Origin: Methanoregula sp.
GTDB lineage: Archaea > Halobacteriota > Methanomicrobia > Methanomicrobiales > Methanospirillaceae
DNA: 64,000 bases
Assembly (NCBI RefSeq): GCF_023227875.1
Contig: NZ_JALOCH010000010.1
Location: 33,839-97,838 of the forward strand
Reading direction: 5' to 3'
Shown: piece by piece, positions 60,337 through 64,000 of the stretch
Position numbering within the stretch: position 1 is the stretch's first letter
Layout: the number at the start of each line of letters is the position of its first letter
Translations under genes and position numbers: made by a program
Notes under the pieces: generated by a model
The model's input: only the letters and a program-made list of their open reading frames with translations
Database searches by the model: none
Told to the model about the DNA's origin: nothing

Positions 60337-62805
60337 TTACCCAAGTCCCCACTGGGCAAGCGTTGTCCTTGAGGGGTCGACATCGTTCCAGTTCCAGCCG
60401 AGCGCCTCGATGATCCGGGAGATCGGCTGCTTGATCGTCTTGTCGAGCATCAGCTCCAGGTCGACCACGAACTCCGGTGGCACCTGGTCCGCGTACTCGA
60501 AGCAGAGCACATCGGTCTTGGGATATTTTGACGTCACGGTCCTGATGTAGATCCGTTTCGGCTTGCTCCCCTTGCCGAACTCGGTGTGCAGGTGCTCGTT
60601 GGCATATTTCGCTCCCCGGACCTGCGCGTCGTCATTGTCGTAATCATCGAGCGCCTTGCCGATCCCGCCGGGGATACCGATCTCATCGAGCGAGTACTTT
60701 CCCGCCCGGTATTTTTTGATCACGTCCCCGAGAAATGCCTTGATCTCTGCATAATCCTTCCCGTCAAGGATCTGTTCCATCACCGTCTTCTGCACGAGCT
60801 TGGTGATCTGCGGGGTGTCGCTCCTTTTTATCTCGAAGCCCACGATATCGGTCTCGTGCACGTCCTTTCCCTCTTTCCAGACGAGCGAACCCGCGTACCG
60901 TTTCTTCTTGCCGGCCTGGAAGAACCGGGCATAGATCTTCTCGAACTTGATCGAGAAGAAATGGACGTCGGCGTTGAGTTCCTTCTTTGCAAACACGGAG
61001 TAACTCCCGTTGAGCGTCTTCTCGATCGACCGGGCAAGCTCGATTGTTTTCTCCCGGTCGAGCGGCGGCAGCTGGATCATGCAGGAGTCCGTGTCGCCGT
61101 AGATTACCTTGTAGCCCTGCTCCTCAATGGTGCGCCGGGTGTGCTCGATGATCGCCCGGCCAACGGACGTGACCGCTGACCCGATCTCCCGGTCGAAGAG
61201 CCGGAACCGGGTATAGCCCGAGACCCCGTAGTAGGTGTTCATGATCACTTTCAGCACGTTCTGCTGCATGTCGTACATCACGTACTGCGGGGAGCCGAAT
61301 GCAAACGTGTTGCGCAGCGACTTCTTCTCGTCGCGCTCCTTGAGGAGCTCGGCAATGATGCTCCTTGTTAACCCGTCCGGCTGTTTGCGGAAGCGGATGC
61401 CGTTGGGCGCCCGGAGCTCGCCTTCCGGGTCCTTCGTCTCCATCGATGCATTGATGGTCATCATCGCCATCGGGTAGAGCGACTTGAGGTCGAGCACCAC
61501 CACGTTCTCCCGCACGCCCTTGCTCGGCTCGAAGACCGTTGCCCCCTCGAATTCCTCGGCATTGGCAAATCCTTTGGATGGCAGGACATATTTCCCGAAC
61601 GCCTTTCTCAGCACGTAGACATCGATCACGTTCGAGGAGTTCAGGGTCCGGTCGAGCGGGCAGCCCACGTACCGGGCGATCTCGCGGTAGAACCCGATGA
61701 TGTTGTCCTTCCGGTTGATCCCCACGCAGAGCTCCACGTCCTTGAAGTTGTACTCGACCAGCAGGGCCGGCTGCTTCTTCCAGAGATCGGAGATCGTGCC
61801 CGTGTACCGGACCTTCTGCTCCCCGAGTTCCTCCATCGCGATCGCGTCGAGCCGGTACGACTCTTTCAGGCTCAGGTGCATCTTCTTGTACGCGGAGAGG
61901 AGGTCGAAGAGTGCCCGGCCCCGCAGGGCATTGCGCTCAGTAGCGCCGGGGATCCGTGCCAGCGAGTCCGGGCGGAGGCCGAGCTTTTCCATACGGCCGG
62001 TGATGTACGGCATGTCGAAATCGACAAAGTTCCAGCCGGAGAGGACATCCGGGTCGCGGGACACAAGGTACGTGGCGAACGCCCGGAGCATCGCGACTTC
62101 GTCACCGTACGTGCAGATCGTGTGCATGCCTTTTTGGAAGCACCCGTTCGCGAGGCCCCCCTCGCTTTCTTTCTGTGTGATCCCGGCAGGCATCTTGTCC
62201 CCGGACAACACGAACGTGGTATAATCCTCGTCAAAGGAATCGTATGCCGTAATGCAGATGATCTTGTCACGCTGGGGGTCGGGGAACCCCCGCTCGTCCT
62301 CGCACTCGATATCGATCATGCAGGTCCGGGCCGGGGCATCGACCTCGGCCGCGGTGATATCGTGATAGTTCACGGTCTCGTGCGGGGCCGATACCCCGCC
62401 GGTGAGCCCGGTATCGATCATGAACCGGGTGGCAAACGGGATGTCCGCCTCGAAGTGGCGGTAGCGTTCACGTACCTCGCGCACATCGCCCGGCCGCTGG
62501 GTATAGAGCCGGCGGAGGGGCTCGTTCCGGATCGAACGGTAACTGGTCCCGGTCTCGAGGGTTGCCTGCGGGGGGAGCGCAACGCTCTCTGCCTGGTCGG
62601 CCGGTGCATAGAAGTACGGTTTGAAACCGGTCACGTCCAGCCGGACCGCCTTTCCCTGCGGGTCCCGGCCGAAGATATGAATGACCGGGCCCTCGGGAGA
62701 ATTGCTGTACTCCACCTGGTTGATCGCGATCCGGAACCCGGAGAACGCCTCGAGCGTGCAGGTGGCATTCAGGCAGGTCTCGCTGCGGGCGGACTGCGAG
62801 GCCAT
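60337..62805 (-). CDS. polB: family-B DNA polymerase
   Basis: An 822-residue polymerase starting at the ATG at 62805, which overlaps the preceding stop by one base (TGATG); the longer frame to 62946 lies inside the dehydrogenase gene. Exonuclease motifs: CMIDIECEDERG (Exo I) and NFVDFDMPYI (Exo II). Polymerase motifs: DLKSLYPMAM (A), NTYYGVSGYTRFRL (B) and YGDTDSCM (C), so both activities appear intact. In archaea PolB works with PolD in replication or repair. The C-terminal segment RIIEALGWNWNDVDPSRTTL recurs as fragments at 58912-58970 and 56617-56680. Confidence 0.97.
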   Translation of the reverse strand: MASQSARSETCLNATCTLEAFSGFRIAINQVEYSNSPEGPVIHIFGRDPQGKAVRLDVTGFKPYFYAPADQAESVALPPQATLETGTSYRSIRNEPLRRLYTQRPGDVREVRERYRHFEADIPFATRFMIDTGLTGGVSAPHETVNYHDITAAEVDAPARTCMIDIECEDERGFPDPQRDKIICITAYDSFDEDYTTFVLSGDKMPAGITQKESEGGLANGCFQKGMHTICTYGDEVAMLRAFATYLVSRDPDVLSGWNFVDFDMPYITGRMEKLGLRPDSLARIPGATERNALRGRALFDLLSAYKKMHLSLKESYRLDAIAMEELGEQKVRYTGTISDLWKKQPALLVEYNFKDVELCVGINRKDNIIGFYREIARYVGCPLDRTLNSSNVIDVYVLRKAFGKYVLPSKGFANAEEFEGATVFEPSKGVRENVVVLDLKSLYPMAMMTINASMETKDPEGELRAPNGIRFRKQPDGLTRSIIAELLKERDEKKSLRNTFAFGSPQYVMYDMQQNVLKVIMNTYYGVSGYTRFRLFDREIGSAVTSVGRAIIEHTRRTIEEQGYKVIYGDTDSCMIQLPPLDREKTIELARSIEKTLNGSYSVFAKKELNADVHFFSIKFEKIYARFFQAGKKKRYAGSLVWKEGKDVHETDIVGFEIKRSDTPQITKLVQKTVMEQILDGKDYAEIKAFLGDVIKKYRAGKYSLDEIGIPGGIGKALDDYDNDDAQVRGAKYANEHLHTEFGKGSKPKRIYIRTVTSKYPKTDVLCFEYADQVPPEFVVDLELMLDKTIKQPISRIIEALGWNWNDVDPSRTTLAQWGLG

Positions 62806-63671
62806 CAGGGTACCGCCTTTTTGCAAAGACCGGTAACGAACTGCCCGGCCTCGTCCATCTTTGCCTTCTCCCAGGGATCGAGTTCCCATTCCGTGATCTT
62901 CATGATCCCTTCTCTCCCTATCCGAACGGGCACGCCGAGCGAGCAATCGCGAAGGCCGTACTCCCCGTCAAGCACAGCGGAGCAGACCGTGTTCTCTCCC
63001 GTGTTCGAGAGTACCATACGGGCCAGCCGGGCAAGGTGGAGCGCCGGCCCGAATACCGTGCCTCCCTTGCCTGTGATGACCTTCATGCTTGCACCCCGGA
63101 GTTCGCGGAGGATCTCTTCCCGAACGGTCTCTCCGACCGGTGCATCGAGCCGGGAAAAGACAGGTACCTGGTGCTCACCATGCTCCCCAAGGACAAACGG
63201 AAGCCCGTCAATGTTTCTCTCGCTGATAGCAAGACCGAACCGGGCACTGTCAAGCTGGCCGCCAAACCCGATACAGCGCTCCCGGGGGAGACCGGTCTTT
63301 TTGCAGAGATAAAAATTATTGACGTCCATCGGGTTCGTAACCGTGATGAGGACCCCGGAAAACCCCTTGAGCAGGCCGGCGCAGTCGCAGGTGGCCGCCA
63401 TGTTTGCATCGAGCAGGTCGGCGCGGGTTTTTACGGAGGGATTCCGTGGCAGCCCGGCGGAAAAAACACAGAGGTCCGCATCGCGTATCCCGGTCATCCC
63501 GGTACTGATTGAGATATCAAGACCGGTGTGCTGCAGGTCGAGCACCTGTGCCCTGAGCAGGTCGGGAGCAGTGTCGTACAGGACCAGTTCGTCGACAATG
63601 CCGAGCGAGGCTGCAAGGTACGCAACCTCGCCGCCGATCCTCCCGACTCCAACTACTGCAAGGCGCGCCAT
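62805..63671 (-). CDS. mdh: malate/lactate dehydrogenase family enzyme
   Basis: A 288-residue NAD(P)-dependent 2-hydroxyacid dehydrogenase. GVGRIGGEVAYLA is the dinucleotide-binding loop. Substrate residues: SAGLPRNPSVKTRADLL (two Arg), VTNPMDV, LDSARFGLAI (Arg of the Asp-Arg pair) and the catalytic His in GEHGEHQVP. The Asp ending the second strand (ELVLYDTA) suggests preference for NAD. I judge malate more likely than lactate from the family in methanogens, where it makes malate for biosynthesis. It is the first gene of a pair with polB and diverges from pyrD. Confidence 0.9.
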   Translation of the reverse strand: MARLAVVGVGRIGGEVAYLAASLGIVDELVLYDTAPDLLRAQVLDLQHTGLDISISTGMTGIRDADLCVFSAGLPRNPSVKTRADLLDANMAATCDCAGLLKGFSGVLITVTNPMDVNNFYLCKKTGLPRERCIGFGGQLDSARFGLAISERNIDGLPFVLGEHGEHQVPVFSRLDAPVGETVREEILRELRGASMKVITGKGGTVFGPALHLARLARMVLSNTGENTVCSAVLDGEYGLRDCSLGVPVRIGREGIMKITEWELDPWEKAKMDEAGQFVTGLCKKAVP

Positions 63672-63674
63672 CTG

Positions 63675-63722
63675 GTACCAATATGGGTTATGCTAATAAT
63701 AAATAACGACCATTTCCTGATG
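63675..63722. promoter_or_regulatory. shared bidirectional promoter of mdh and pyrD
   Basis: AATAATAAATAAC at 63694-63706 is an A/T box about 26 bases from the ATG of both divergent genes, the distance from TATA box to transcription start in archaea, so both transcripts could be leaderless. No separate second TATA is visible. Confidence 0.55.
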
Positions 63723-63723
63723 A

Positions 63724-64000
63724 ATGGTTTCGATCAGGCCGGGTCCGGTGAGTGTCGGGGGAGTCGGGCTGGACAACCATCTCCTGCTCGCCGCCGGAAT
63801 TCTTGGCACTACCGGTGCGTCGCTCTCGCGGATGCTGCACCTCGGGGCGGGGGGAGTTGTGACCAAGTCCATCGGCCCGCACAAAAAAGACGGGCACCCC
63901 GGCCCCTGCCTCGTTGTCCTCGAGGACGGGCTCCTGAACGCGATGGGGCTCCCCAACCCGTCAAAGGAGTTTGTTGATGAGCTCGCCACTCTCGTAAAGA
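63724..64000 (+). CDS. pyrD: dihydroorotate dehydrogenase, N-terminal part
   Basis: The frame from the ATG at 63724 runs off the window after 92 residues; a GTG at 63748 is a second possible start. VSVGGVGLDNHLLLAAG, TGASLSRMLHLGAGGVVTKS, GHPGPCLVVLEDGLLNAMGL and PNPSKEFVDEL match class 1B PyrD, where the TKS motif contacts FMN. It oxidises dihydroorotate in pyrimidine synthesis and in many organisms works with PyrK. Confidence 0.92.
   Translation, partial: MVSIRPGPVSVGGVGLDNHLLLAAGILGTTGASLSRMLHLGAGGVVTKSIGPHKKDGHPGPCLVVLEDGLLNAMGLPNPSKEFVDELATLVK

Noticed and set aside
61876..63312. A 478-codon plus-strand frame across polB and mdh
   Set aside because: Both genes on the other strand have complete motifs; the frame has no family features.

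Overview
The window is chromosomal DNA of a hydrogenotrophic methanogenic euryarchaeon, most likely of the order Methanomicrobiales (Methanoregula-like). The supporting genes are a form III RuBisCO, a Tfx-type regulator, an AglB/STT3 oligosaccharyltransferase, a family-B DNA polymerase, PKD-domain surface proteins, lipobox lipoproteins, multi-PAS histidine kinases and archaeal TATA-type promoters. The genus is inferred; no rRNA is present.

Layout. 0-5.3 kb: the 3' end of uvrA, a small TPR gene, uvrC, three secreted or lipid-anchored proteins (one a chagasin-type protease inhibitor) and an AI-2E-family membrane protein. 5.8-18.6 kb: six head-to-tail two-component genes on the minus strand, including a 1823-residue kinase with ten PAS domains and a GAF domain; no DNA-binding output domain is encoded. 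18.7-24.4 kb: a cysteine-cluster protein, TspO, a fourth multi-PAS sensor coupled to an iron alcohol dehydrogenase, and an alpha/beta hydrolase. 24.5-26.3 kb: RuBisCO and Tfx. 26.5-31.3 kb: a toxin-antitoxin island (RelE-like, two VapBC, two HepT/MntA, a lone HicB) with two decayed remnants and a GC-rich intergenic repeat. 31.7-38.9 kb: a small and a giant surface protein sharing one domain type.

38.9-40.7 kb is gene-free and repeat-rich. 40.7-42.1 kb holds a 5TM membrane protein and two tandem 64-residue paralogues. 42.2-48.5 kb is a tightly packed eight-gene redox operon: an ArsR-flavodoxin fusion, flavodoxin, flavodoxin-ferredoxin fusion, two membrane polyferredoxins, an Isf-like flavoprotein, a membrane protein and a radical SAM protein, behind a perfect inverted-repeat operator. 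48.5-60.3 kb is a patchwork around uvrB and the convergent polB, with aglB, secreted proteins, a membrane-bound HTH protein, a NYN nuclease, hairpin-rich repeats and several decayed 3' ends of uvrB, polB and the radical SAM gene. 60.3-64 kb: polB, a malate-dehydrogenase-family gene and the start of pyrD.

The observations I find most worth following are the repeated 3' gene tails (one differs from uvrB at 10 of 24 codons, 9 of them silently), the redox operon with its fused regulator, the hairpin-string elements (one lies between 16-bp direct repeats), the 33-bp tandem repeats and the sensor cluster without outputs. All functional calls rest on motif reading; no database search was run.
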